From Cytophagales bacterium (GTDB lineage: Bacteria > Bacteroidota > Bacteroidia > Cytophagales > UBA9547), in NCBI GenBank assembly GCA_013298205.1, contig JAAFJZ010000201.1:1-5446 (forward strand): a stretch of 5,446 nucleotides of DNA, read 5' to 3'. Positions 1-5,446 of the stretch are shown here, one piece after another; position 1 is the stretch's first letter; each line of letters starts with the position of its first letter. The notes below the pieces were generated by a model, which was given only the letters and a program-made list of their open reading frames with translations, did no database searches and was not told the DNA's origin. The position numbers and the translations under genes were made by a program.

Positions 1-228
1 GAGAAAAATTTTATCTATATAAAGTGCGTTTTCACTTTTATTATAAACTTTTACTCTTTTATCGATACTTCTTACGCCTGTAAATAATGTATCAAATGAA
101 AGTGTATCTTTTTCAAATGAAAGTGGAGATGAATTTAATTTGGCTATCTCTAAATCAGGACGACAAGATAAAAAAATTATAAAGAACAATAAAAAATAAA
201 CATTAAGACAAAAGATTTTCTTTTTCAT
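1..228 (-). CDS. Partial lipoprotein with SFDTLF motif (N-terminal 76 residues)
   Basis: The minus strand is open from an ATG at 228-226 to the window edge, giving 76 codons without a stop; the rest of the gene lies to the left. The protein starts MKKK, continues with a hydrophobic stretch (about residues 5-20) and reaches a lipobox-like FLSC at 19-22, so it is probably a lipoprotein cleaved before Cys22 and anchored in the envelope. The residues after the Cys (RPDLE) do not form the usual Bacteroidota surface-export signal, so I make no claim about surface exposure. At about residues 42-50 lies SFDTLFTGV, followed by a KRVKVYN stretch. This resembles a family of large uncharacterised Bacteroidota lipoproteins that open with SFDTVFT and then a 'VYN' beta strand, probably leading into Ig-like beta-sandwich domains. 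Family membership is from memory of the motif. The function is unknown. It is transcribed divergently from the TPR gene. Confidence 0.8.
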   Translation of the reverse strand, partial: MKKKIFCLNVYFLLFFIIFLSCRPDLEIAKLNSSPLSFEKDTLSFDTLFTGVRSIDKRVKVYNKSENALYIDKIFL

Positions 229-334
229 TAAATAGATAAAATGTACGCTAAATAAATTTTAGAACTCAATATAATTTATGCAATTGAAAGTTTAATTTTA
301 GAAAAGTCAGAATTAATTATGGACTATTTACGTT

Positions 335-342
335 CAAAATTA
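335..342 (-). promoter_or_regulatory. Candidate -7 element for the lipoprotein gene
   Basis: Read on the minus strand, these bases are TAATTTTG, an exact match to the Bacteroidota primary sigma -7 consensus TAnnTTTG. Transcription would start near position 328, leaving a leader of about 100 bases before the ATG at 228. The -33 position is weak: the expected TTG is replaced by CTG-like bases near 364-366. In sequence this AT-rich an 8-base match can occur by chance, so only the position supports the call. Confidence 0.35.
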
Positions 343-376
343 ATTCATTTTTGAATAAGAAAACAGAATATCTTTT

Positions 377-407
377 TTTGGATTATTTATTTTGAAATTT
401 ATTGTTG
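377..407 (+). promoter_or_regulatory. Candidate promoter for the TPR-comA unit
   Basis: TTTG at 377-380 is followed after 19 bases by TATTGTTG at 400-407. This fits the Bacteroidota TTTG-N19-21-TAnnTTTG promoter with one mismatch in the -7 box. The start of transcription would fall near 414, leaving about 45-50 bases of leader. A weaker alternative lies downstream: TTG at 415-417, 21 bases, then TAACTTTC at 439-446. That one would start the transcript almost at the start codon. Confidence 0.4.
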
Positions 408-457
408 CATAGACTTGACTATTTTGTGTTATTTTACGTAACTTTCCAAAAGTTTGA

Positions 458-1867
458 ATGTGTATGGACAGAGAATTTGATAGTTGGGAACCAAGTGAGG
501 ACGATGAGAGTATATCTCGATTCGAAGAAATGCTTGCGTCTAAAAGTCAATATTATTTTGAGCTCAATTCGTTAGAATACATTATAGACCATTACATTAA
601 AGTAGGCAAACTAGAATTAGCTTTAGAAGCCTGCAATTTGGGTCTGAATCAATATCCTTTTTCCACCGATTTGCAGCTCGAAAAGGCTCAAATACTTTGT
701 AATTTGGGGCAAGTTGATGCCTCTATTGTTACTTTGGAGCCTATTGAAAGCCTTTTTCCCAATGATGAAGAAGTTATTTCACTTAAAGCTAATCTTATGC
801 TTCAAAAAGGAGAATACCAAAGTGCTTTAGAGTTTTTAGAATATTCTATTGATAATGTTGAAGTTAAAGATTATATTTTTTATCAAATAGGTTTAGCTTA
901 TAATAATTTAGGAAATAATGATTCGGCTATTTTGTATTTCAAAAAATCTGTAATGATTAATAATGAAAATGAAGAAGCATTATTTGAACTTGCCAATGCC
1001 TTAGATATTGCAGGAGAATTAGAAAATAGTATTGAGTTTTATCAAAAGTTTATCGATAGCGATCCTTATTCACACATAGCTTGGTACAATTTGGGTACAG
1101 TTTATAGCAAACTTGAAAGGTATGAATCTGCTATTCATGCATTTGAGTATTCAACTTTAATCAAAGACGATTTTTCCTCCTCTTTTTTTAATATGGGAAA
1201 TGCTTACATGAATCTTTTAATGTACAAAGAGGCAAATGAAGCTTATTTAAGAACCATAGAATTAGAAGAGCCTGATGCAGAAGTTTACACATATTACGCT
1301 TCCTCATTTGAAAAATTAAAAGATTATAACCATGCAATTATTAATTATAAAAAAGCTTTAAACATAGATATTGAGTATGCAGATGCATGGTTTGGGATGG
1401 GTTACTGCCTTACACTCCAGGAAAAATGGTTTGAATCGATACATTTTTTTAGAAAATCCATAGAGTTAGACCCTGAAAATTCGGAATTTTGGTTAGAATT
1501 AGCAGATGCTGAATATAAAATCGGAAATGAAAGTTCTAGTCATGAAGCTTACCAACAAGCATGTAATTTGGACCCAACTGACCCGCAAATTTGGCTTAAT
1601 TGGTCTCTATTGTTCTATGAACAAGGCGATTACGACAAAGCTATTTCTTTGCTTGTTTCAGGAATTGACGAATCTCCTGAGGATGCAGAATTGCTTTATC
1701 GATGCTCAGTTTATAATATTTGTAAAAGTGATTTCAAACAAGCGTTTTTATATTTAGAAAATGCATTAATTTTGGACTTTGATAAGCATATTTTGCTTTT
1801 CGATTTCTTCCCAGAATTAGAAATGCAAAAGACATTGTATCAAATAATAAATCAATATAAATCTTAA
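458..1867 (+). CDS. Tetratricopeptide repeat (TPR) protein, 12 repeats
   Basis: The protein has 469 residues and consists almost entirely of TPR units. After an acidic head of about 35 residues (EPSEDDES and neighbours), roughly twelve units follow with a 34-residue period, starting near residues 37, 71, 104, 138, 171, 205, 239, 273, 307, 341, 375 and 409. The best ones show the canonical pattern, for example W-x-x-L/M-G near 310-315 and A-x-x-x-F/Y plus DP at the ends ('SIELDPE' near 334-340, 'NLDPTDP' near 370-376). A short C-terminal piece from about 443 (LFDFFPELE) is outside the repeats and resembles the conserved tail of Bacteroidota homologues. There is no signal peptide or membrane segment, so it is probably a cytoplasmic scaffold with unknown partners. 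The start could be ATG 458 or ATG 464 (MDREF); the second lacks the odd MC dipeptide and is equally plausible, as neither has a ribosome binding site. Only 15 bases separate it from the next gene, implying cotranscription. Confidence 0.9.
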   Translation: MCMDREFDSWEPSEDDESISRFEEMLASKSQYYFELNSLEYIIDHYIKVGKLELALEACNLGLNQYPFSTDLQLEKAQILCNLGQVDASIVTLEPIESLFPNDEEVISLKANLMLQKGEYQSALEFLEYSIDNVEVKDYIFYQIGLAYNNLGNNDSAILYFKKSVMINNENEEALFELANALDIAGELENSIEFYQKFIDSDPYSHIAWYNLGTVYSKLERYESAIHAFEYSTLIKDDFSSSFFNMGNAYMNLLMYKEANEAYLRTIELEEPDAEVYTYYASSFEKLKDYNHAIINYKKALNIDIEYADAWFGMGYCLTLQEKWFESIHFFRKSIELDPENSEFWLELADAEYKIGNESSSHEAYQQACNLDPTDPQIWLNWSLLFYEQGDYDKAISLLVSGIDESPEDAELLYRCSVYNICKSDFKQAFLYLENALILDFDKHILLFDFFPELEMQKTLYQIINQYKS

Positions 1868-1882
1868 CCCCAATTTAGATAA

Positions 1883-2653
1883 GTGAAAAATTACTTTTTG
1901 AAGGATATACCTTCAAGACCTACAAAACCCAGAGAAAGTGGCTATACAATGGCTATGGATAAAGGCTTAAGTACCCGTGAAGCTGAAGATTTTATTGAAG
2001 TTGCTGGTGAATATACAGACATTGTAAAATTAGGCTGGGCAACATCATACTTAACGCCTAACTTAAAAAAGAAACTTGAAGTCTATAAAAGTAATGGCAT
2101 TCCTTGTTATTTAGGAGGTACGTTGTTTGAAGCTTTTATAATGAGAGGGCAATTTGAAGATTACCTTCGTTTGCTAGACACTTTACAGTTAGAATATGCA
2201 GAAGTTTCAGATGGCTCCATTGAATTACAACATGATGTAAAATGCGAATACATCCGTAAGCTTGCAACAAGAGTAACTGTGCTCTCAGAAGTAGGCTCTA
2301 AAGACGATCAAAAAATTATTCCTCCTTACAAATGGATTGAATTAATGAAAAAGGAGTTAGAGGCTGGAGCTTGGAAAGTAATTGGTGAGGCTAGAGAAGG
2401 AGGAAATGTCGGCTTATTTAGGTCTAGTGGAGAAGTAAGGTCTGGTTTGGTAGAAGAAATTTTAACACAAATACCAAGTGAAAAGATTATTTGGGAAGCT
2501 CCACAAAAATCTCAACAAGTATGGTTTATTAAGCTATTAGGTCATAATGTAAACCTTGGAAACATTGCACCAAATGAGGTTATTCCTTTAGAAACCATTC
2601 GTTTGGGGCTTAGAGGCGATACTTTCAATGATTTTTTAGGTAAAAATTTGTAA
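1883..2653 (+). CDS. comA: Phosphosulfolactate synthase family protein (ComA-like)
   Basis: The 256 residues match the ComA / YitD family, a TIM-barrel fold, in length and in motifs along the whole chain: KPRESG (15-20), MDKGLS (25-30), DIVKLGWATSY (46-56), GGTLFEAF (78-85), EVSDGSIEL (107-115), EVGSKD (136-141), AGAWKVIGEARE (161-172), EAPQKSQQ (205-212) and the NLGNIAPNEV...TIRLGLRGDT tail (224-247). The archaeal enzyme adds sulfite to phosphoenolpyruvate to make (2R)-phospho-3-sulfolactate, the first step of coenzyme M synthesis. Bacterial homologues such as Bacillus YitD serve sulfolactate formation. No comB or comC lies in the window, so coenzyme M synthesis is not implied. Sulfonate or sulfonolipid metabolism is a possible role in Bacteroidota, but this is inference. 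The start is GTG at 1883: an in-frame TAA (1880-1882) directly precedes it, and the next ATG (codon 23) would remove the conserved KPRESG segment. The gene probably shares a transcript with the TPR gene. Confidence 0.88.
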   Translation: MKNYFLKDIPSRPTKPRESGYTMAMDKGLSTREAEDFIEVAGEYTDIVKLGWATSYLTPNLKKKLEVYKSNGIPCYLGGTLFEAFIMRGQFEDYLRLLDTLQLEYAEVSDGSIELQHDVKCEYIRKLATRVTVLSEVGSKDDQKIIPPYKWIELMKKELEAGAWKVIGEAREGGNVGLFRSSGEVRSGLVEEILTQIPSEKIIWEAPQKSQQVWFIKLLGHNVNLGNIAPNEVIPLETIRLGLRGDTFNDFLGKNL

Positions 2654-2658
2654 TTTTT

Positions 2659-2692
2659 TGTCAAGGTTGAATTTTTAAATTCAGCCTTGACA
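2659..2692 (+). terminator. 16-bp hairpin after comA, possible terminator
   Basis: Positions 2659-2674 pair with 2677-2692 over 16 base pairs with a single G-T wobble (2667 with 2684). The apical pairs are A/T, so the real loop is probably 4 bases or more. The hairpin begins 5 bases after the comA stop and ends 20 bases before the next ATG, the usual place for a terminator between units. There is no T run after it on the plus strand (CACTTACATATT follows); the T run lies before it. It may therefore be a weak terminator, a partial attenuator or an mRNA-stabilising 3' end. Confidence 0.55.
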
Positions 2693-2712
2693 CACTTACA
2701 TATTTATACTCT

Positions 2713-3270
2713 ATGAATATATTTCTTTCTATTTTAAGAGGCATAAATGTTAGTGGCAAAAACAAAATTTTGATGTCAGACTTGAAAAAGCTTTATGAAA
2801 ATTTAGGCTTCGAAGAAGTGAATACATACATTCAAAGTGGAAATGTGGTCTTTAAAAGCTTGGACACTATTAATAATCAAAAACTTATTTCTCAAAAAAT
2901 TGAGTTTTCAATTTTTAGTAACTTGGGTTTAAAGGTTTCAGTTTTGGTTTTAAACCTTCAGGAACTTCAAAATCTTGTTCATATTAATCCTTTTTTGTCA
3001 AAAGATTATATAGGAATTGAGAAACTTTATGTTACTTTTTTAGAAAATGTACCATTGAATACAAATATTGAAAAAATATATAATATTCAATCGAATTTAG
3101 ATGAGTTTGAATTAATAGAAAAGTTTGTTTTTTTACATTGTCCAACTGGATATGGCAATACAAAATTTTCAAACCAATTTTTTGAAAATAAACTTAATTT
3201 AGTTGCCACAACAAGAAATTGGAAAACTACAACCCACCTACTCAAATTGATGGAATCGTATGCTAGTTAA
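2713..3270 (+). CDS. DUF1697 family protein
   Basis: The 185-residue protein matches the DUF1697 family (PF08002) in length and at both ends. The N-terminus reads ILRGINVSGKNKI (7-19), then a helix MSDLKKLYENLGF (21-33), then YIQSGNVVF (39-47), the signature block of the family. Toward the C-terminus are PTGYGNTKFSN (144-154) and ATTRNWKT (165-172), also diagnostic. The reaction is unknown. There is no signal peptide or membrane segment, so the protein is probably cytosolic. It follows the hairpin at 2659-2692 and lies 18 bases before pepP, so it is probably the first gene of the second unit, although I found no good promoter in the 60-base gap before it. The family occurs patchily in bacteria, so this gene may be a passenger and not a functional partner of the peptidase. 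Confidence 0.88.
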   Translation: MNIFLSILRGINVSGKNKILMSDLKKLYENLGFEEVNTYIQSGNVVFKSLDTINNQKLISQKIEFSIFSNLGLKVSVLVLNLQELQNLVHINPFLSKDYIGIEKLYVTFLENVPLNTNIEKIYNIQSNLDEFELIEKFVFLHCPTGYGNTKFSNQFFENKLNLVATTRNWKTTTHLLKLMESYAS

Positions 3271-3288
3271 TTTACTCAAACTTCAGTT

Positions 3289-4596
3289 ATGACCACACGT
3301 TATACTCCTTTGGCTTTTAGTTTTTATCTAAAAACGAGAAAATCATTTGCTCAATTAATCAAAAAAAATTCGATCGCAGTATTCCATTCCAATCCTGTTT
3401 GGCCAGGAAATGCAGATTCGTCTCTACCTTTTAAGCAAAATTCGGATTTATTTTATCTTTCAGGAATAGATCAAGAAGATACAATTTTGGTGATTTTTCC
3501 AGATTGTATCAAAGAAGAACATAGTGAAATTTTATTTATAAGAAAAACAAACGACCAAATAAAAATTTGGGAAGGAGAAAAACTTAGTAAAGAAGAAGCT
3601 AAAAAGCTTTCTGGAATTCAAACCATTTTTTTTTCAGATGAATTTGAAAGTATATTTAATAAACTAGTGATTTCAGCTGATTGTATTTATATAAATCTTA
3701 ATGAACATCCACGTCAAACATCCGAACTCTATAATCTAGATAGAATTTGGCTACAAAAATGTAAAGAAAAATATCCATTACATCTTTACGAACGCTCTGC
3801 TCCTTTGTTAGCTAAGCTTCGAACCATCAAACATGAAGAAGAATTAATTCAAATCGAAAAAGCTATAGAAATCACTGAAATTGCTTTTGAACGTACACTA
3901 AAAAATATCAAACCCAATATTTACGAATATGAAATAGAAACAGATTTAATTTATCATTTCAAAAAAAATAAAGCCTCAGATGTTGCTTTTGAGACCATAG
4001 TCGCTTCTGGGAAAAACGCCTGTGTTCTTCATTATGTTAGCAAAAATGACATTTGCCAATCTGGCGATTTAGTACTAATAGATTTTGGCGCACAATATGG
4101 AAACTACAATGCTGATATTACCAGATGTGTGCCAGTGAATGGAAAATTTACAATTCGCCAAGCACAGATTTACCAAGCTGTATTAGATATTTTGAATTTG
4201 TCAATTTCCAAAATTCAAGTCGGATATACTTTTGAAAGATATACAACAGAAATGATAGAGTTTATTGATTTAAAACTTATCTCACTTGGTTTATATACAC
4301 AAGAGGCATTAAACAATCAAGATAAAGAAAAGCCTTTACATAAAAAATATTTTATGCACGGGTTATCACATTTTTTAGGTTTAGATGTACACGATGTAGG
4401 AAATGCTACTGGTGATTTTATGGCTGGAATGATTTTGACATGCGAACCAGGAATCTATATTCAAGAAGAAAGAATTGGTATTAGGTTGGAGCAGGATATT
4501 TTAATTTTAGAAAAAGGGAATAAAAATCTTTCATTACGTATTCCTATTGAAATCCAAGATATTGAAAATTTAATGTTTATAAATGAACACATCTAA
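3289..4596 (+). CDS. pepP: Xaa-Pro aminopeptidase (aminopeptidase P, peptidase M24B)
   Basis: This is a 435-residue cytosolic metallopeptidase that removes the N-terminal residue before a proline. The N-terminal AMP_N domain covers about residues 4-165, with RYTPLAFSFYL near 4-14, the NPVWPGNAD segment (35-43) and QNSDLFYLSGI (50-60). The pita-bread catalytic domain spans about 180-425. Lined up with the E. coli enzyme by motif, all five metal ligands are present: Asp265 (IDFG), Asp276 (NAD), His361 (HGLSH), Glu386 (CEPG) and Glu401 (RLEQD). The substrate-binding or catalytic His248 (LHY), His357 and His368 (DVHDVG) and Arg399 are also present. It should therefore be active with two Mn-type metal ions. 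There is no signal peptide. Length matches the E. coli-type family. The gene's 3' end overlaps the DUF3108 gene by 14 bases, which suggests cotranscription and perhaps translational coupling. Confidence 0.95.
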   Translation: MTTRYTPLAFSFYLKTRKSFAQLIKKNSIAVFHSNPVWPGNADSSLPFKQNSDLFYLSGIDQEDTILVIFPDCIKEEHSEILFIRKTNDQIKIWEGEKLSKEEAKKLSGIQTIFFSDEFESIFNKLVISADCIYINLNEHPRQTSELYNLDRIWLQKCKEKYPLHLYERSAPLLAKLRTIKHEEELIQIEKAIEITEIAFERTLKNIKPNIYEYEIETDLIYHFKKNKASDVAFETIVASGKNACVLHYVSKNDICQSGDLVLIDFGAQYGNYNADITRCVPVNGKFTIRQAQIYQAVLDILNLSISKIQVGYTFERYTTEMIEFIDLKLISLGLYTQEALNNQDKEKPLHKKYFMHGLSHFLGLDVHDVGNATGDFMAGMILTCEPGIYIQEERIGIRLEQDILILEKGNKNLSLRIPIEIQDIENLMFINEHI

Positions 4597-5380
4597 AATA
4601 TTGATTTTTATTTTTTATTTTTTATTTTTTCATAATGAAGGAAATTCTCAAAATTTTATTTTGCAAAAAAATGAAAAATCAGAATACAGAATTCATTATG
4701 GTTTAGTAGAAGCAGGAAAGTTTACTTTACAGGTAGATTCTGTTATGCATACAATAGACTCTATGCGGTGTTTTAAAGTCCATGCCATTGGCAAAACCAT
4801 TGGCTCAGTAAATTTAGTGGCTGACATTGAAGATCATTGGGTTTCTTATATGGATTCTTCAAAATATTTCCCTTATCAATTCGTAAGGAAAATAAAAGAG
4901 AATAATTTCAAAAAGAATGAAATCAATGAATTTGATAGAAAAAGAGATGTAGTTTTGGTTTCTACTGAAACAAATAATGGTGATTTTGCGATTGAAAGCT
5001 ACAATGTACCCAAACAATGCCACGATATTATAAGCTCTTATTATTTTTTGAGAGCAATAAATTTTGACAAATCCTTAATAAATGATACGATTAGGTTTAA
5101 TGTTTTTTTAGAAAATAAGTTTTATAACGCCAAAGTTTTATATTTAGGAAAACAAATATTAAAATCGGCAATTGGTAAATTTAAGGTTTTTGTAATTGCC
5201 CCAATTATTCCTAAAGAATCAGACTCGATGTTTAGAAATGATTTGCCAATAACAGCTTACATAACTGATGATAAGTTTAGAATTCCCTTAAAAATTTCAG
5301 CTAAATTAGTAATAGGTGCTGTAGAAGTAGATATTAGCTATTCAAATCATTTCTTAAAAAAGAAGAAAGTTAAAAAATGA
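4583..5380 (+). CDS. Secreted DUF3108 domain protein
   Basis: The 265-residue protein begins with a signal peptide: MNTSK, a very hydrophobic core (about 6-16, encoded by T-rich sequence), and a likely cleavage near the NSQ at 21-23. No lipobox Cys is present, so a soluble periplasmic or outer-membrane-associated protein is expected. The mature part resembles DUF3108 (PF11306): EYRIHYGLVEAGKF near 34-47, VDS and FKVHAIGKT near 51-72, DDKFRIPLKISAKLVIGAV near 229-247, then a beta-rich end. The function of the family is not established; an envelope role is likely. The C-terminus ends in a strongly basic tail (KKKKVKK, 259-265), which is unusual for a soluble exported protein. The start ATG at 4583 lies inside pepP, 14 bases before the end of its stop codon, in another frame; the signal peptide supports this start. 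Confidence 0.82.
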   Translation: MNTSKILIFIFYFLFFHNEGNSQNFILQKNEKSEYRIHYGLVEAGKFTLQVDSVMHTIDSMRCFKVHAIGKTIGSVNLVADIEDHWVSYMDSSKYFPYQFVRKIKENNFKKNEINEFDRKRDVVLVSTETNNGDFAIESYNVPKQCHDIISSYYFLRAINFDKSLINDTIRFNVFLENKFYNAKVLYLGKQILKSAIGKFKVFVIAPIIPKESDSMFRNDLPITAYITDDKFRIPLKISAKLVIGAVEVDISYSNHFLKKKKVKK

Positions 5381-5390
5381 TTTATAACTC

Positions 5391-5398
5391 TATATTTG
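5391..5398 (+). promoter_or_regulatory. Bacteroidota -7 promoter element
   Basis: TATATTTG is an exact match to TAnnTTTG. It lies in the short gap after the DUF3108 stop and 28 bases before the ATG at 5427. Transcription would begin near 5405, giving an AT-only leader of about 22 bases, typical for the phylum. No clear -33 TTG is present 19-21 bases upstream; the bases there are GTTA-like, inside the end of the DUF3108 gene. Confidence 0.5.
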
Positions 5399-5426
5399 TA
5401 AACAATTAAATTTAAATAATAAAACT

Positions 5427-5446
5427 ATGCCTATAAGAATGGTGGA
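5427..5446 (+). CDS. Start of a further gene (first 6 codons, cut by window end)
   Basis: An ATG at 5427 follows an A-rich leader (AATAATAAAACT) and opens MPIRMV plus the first two bases of an Asp/Glu/Gly-unrelated 'GA' codon (Asp or Glu). The perfect -7 element at 5391-5398 sits at the right distance. Only six full codons are visible, so no product can be named. The opening MPIRM followed by acidic residues recalls small uncharacterised Bacteroidota proteins, but that is a memory-based impression only. Confidence 0.45.

Larger units (their letters stand above)
229..457. other. Divergent intergenic spacer
   Basis: This 229-base AT-rich spacer lies between the minus-strand lipoprotein and the plus-strand TPR gene. 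I see no open reading frame worth calling and no tRNA-like structure. It must hold promoters for both flanking genes, and one candidate is seen in each direction. A 7-bp inverted repeat (333-339 with 349-355) overlaps the minus-strand candidate, but it is too short and AT-rich to interpret. Confidence 0.6.

Noticed and set aside
333..355. Inverted repeat in the divergent spacer (7-bp arms, 9-base loop)
   Set aside because: The arms are short and nearly all A/T; such matches are expected by chance in sequence this AT-rich.
1506..1757. An 83-codon open frame inside the TPR gene
   Set aside because: It lies wholly within the TPR gene in another frame, has no recognisable motif, and its host frame shows clear TPR repeats across the same bases.
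458..1867. DNA-level tandem repeat array in the TPR gene
   Set aside because: The periodicity is at the protein level (34 residues); the nucleotide copies are too diverged to count as a DNA repeat.
4598..4632. Very T-rich stretch resembling a U tract
   Set aside because: It encodes the hydrophobic core of the DUF3108 signal peptide and has no stem before it, so it is not a terminator.
1..5446. CRISPR array, insertion sequence, phage or defence genes, tRNA or rRNA
   Set aside because: I looked on both strands and saw no regularly spaced direct repeats, transposase-like frames, defence-type proteins or cloverleaf sequences; nearly all bases are taken by the genes listed.

Overview
The window looks like ordinary core-genome sequence from a member of the Bacteroidota, probably of the Cytophagales type. 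It is very AT-rich (around 30% GC judged by eye). Start codons follow A-rich leaders without Shine-Dalgarno motifs, and the candidate promoters have the Bacteroidota TTTG / TAnnTTTG form. The proteins belong to families common in that phylum: a lipoprotein with an SFDT(V/L)F motif, a bacterial ComA-type phosphosulfolactate synthase, and a DUF3108 envelope protein. The species cannot be fixed from the sequence alone.

Layout, left to right. Positions 1-228 on the minus strand hold the first 76 codons of a lipoprotein that runs off the left edge. A 229-base divergent spacer (229-457) carries a candidate promoter in each direction. On the plus strand follow a 12-unit TPR protein (458-1867) and, 15 bases later, a ComA-like synthase with a GTG start (1883-2653). 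A strong 16-bp hairpin (2659-2692) separates this pair from three tightly packed genes: a DUF1697 protein (2713-3270), an M24B Xaa-Pro aminopeptidase with every metal and active-site residue in place (3289-4596), and a secreted DUF3108 protein (4583-5380) whose start overlaps the peptidase stop by 14 bases. A perfect TAnnTTTG element at 5391-5398 precedes an ATG at 5427, where a further gene begins and is cut by the window end.

The genes do not form an obvious single pathway. The likely transcription units are TPR-comA and DUF1697-pepP-DUF3108, with the left lipoprotein and the right-edge gene each transcribed from their own promoter. I found no CRISPR array, transposon, phage gene, tRNA or rRNA, and no convincing undescribed multi-gene system. 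The points most worth a second look are the role of a ComA-type enzyme in a bacterium with no other coenzyme M gene in view, the hairpin without a U tract, and the conserved but uncharacterised envelope proteins at the two ends.
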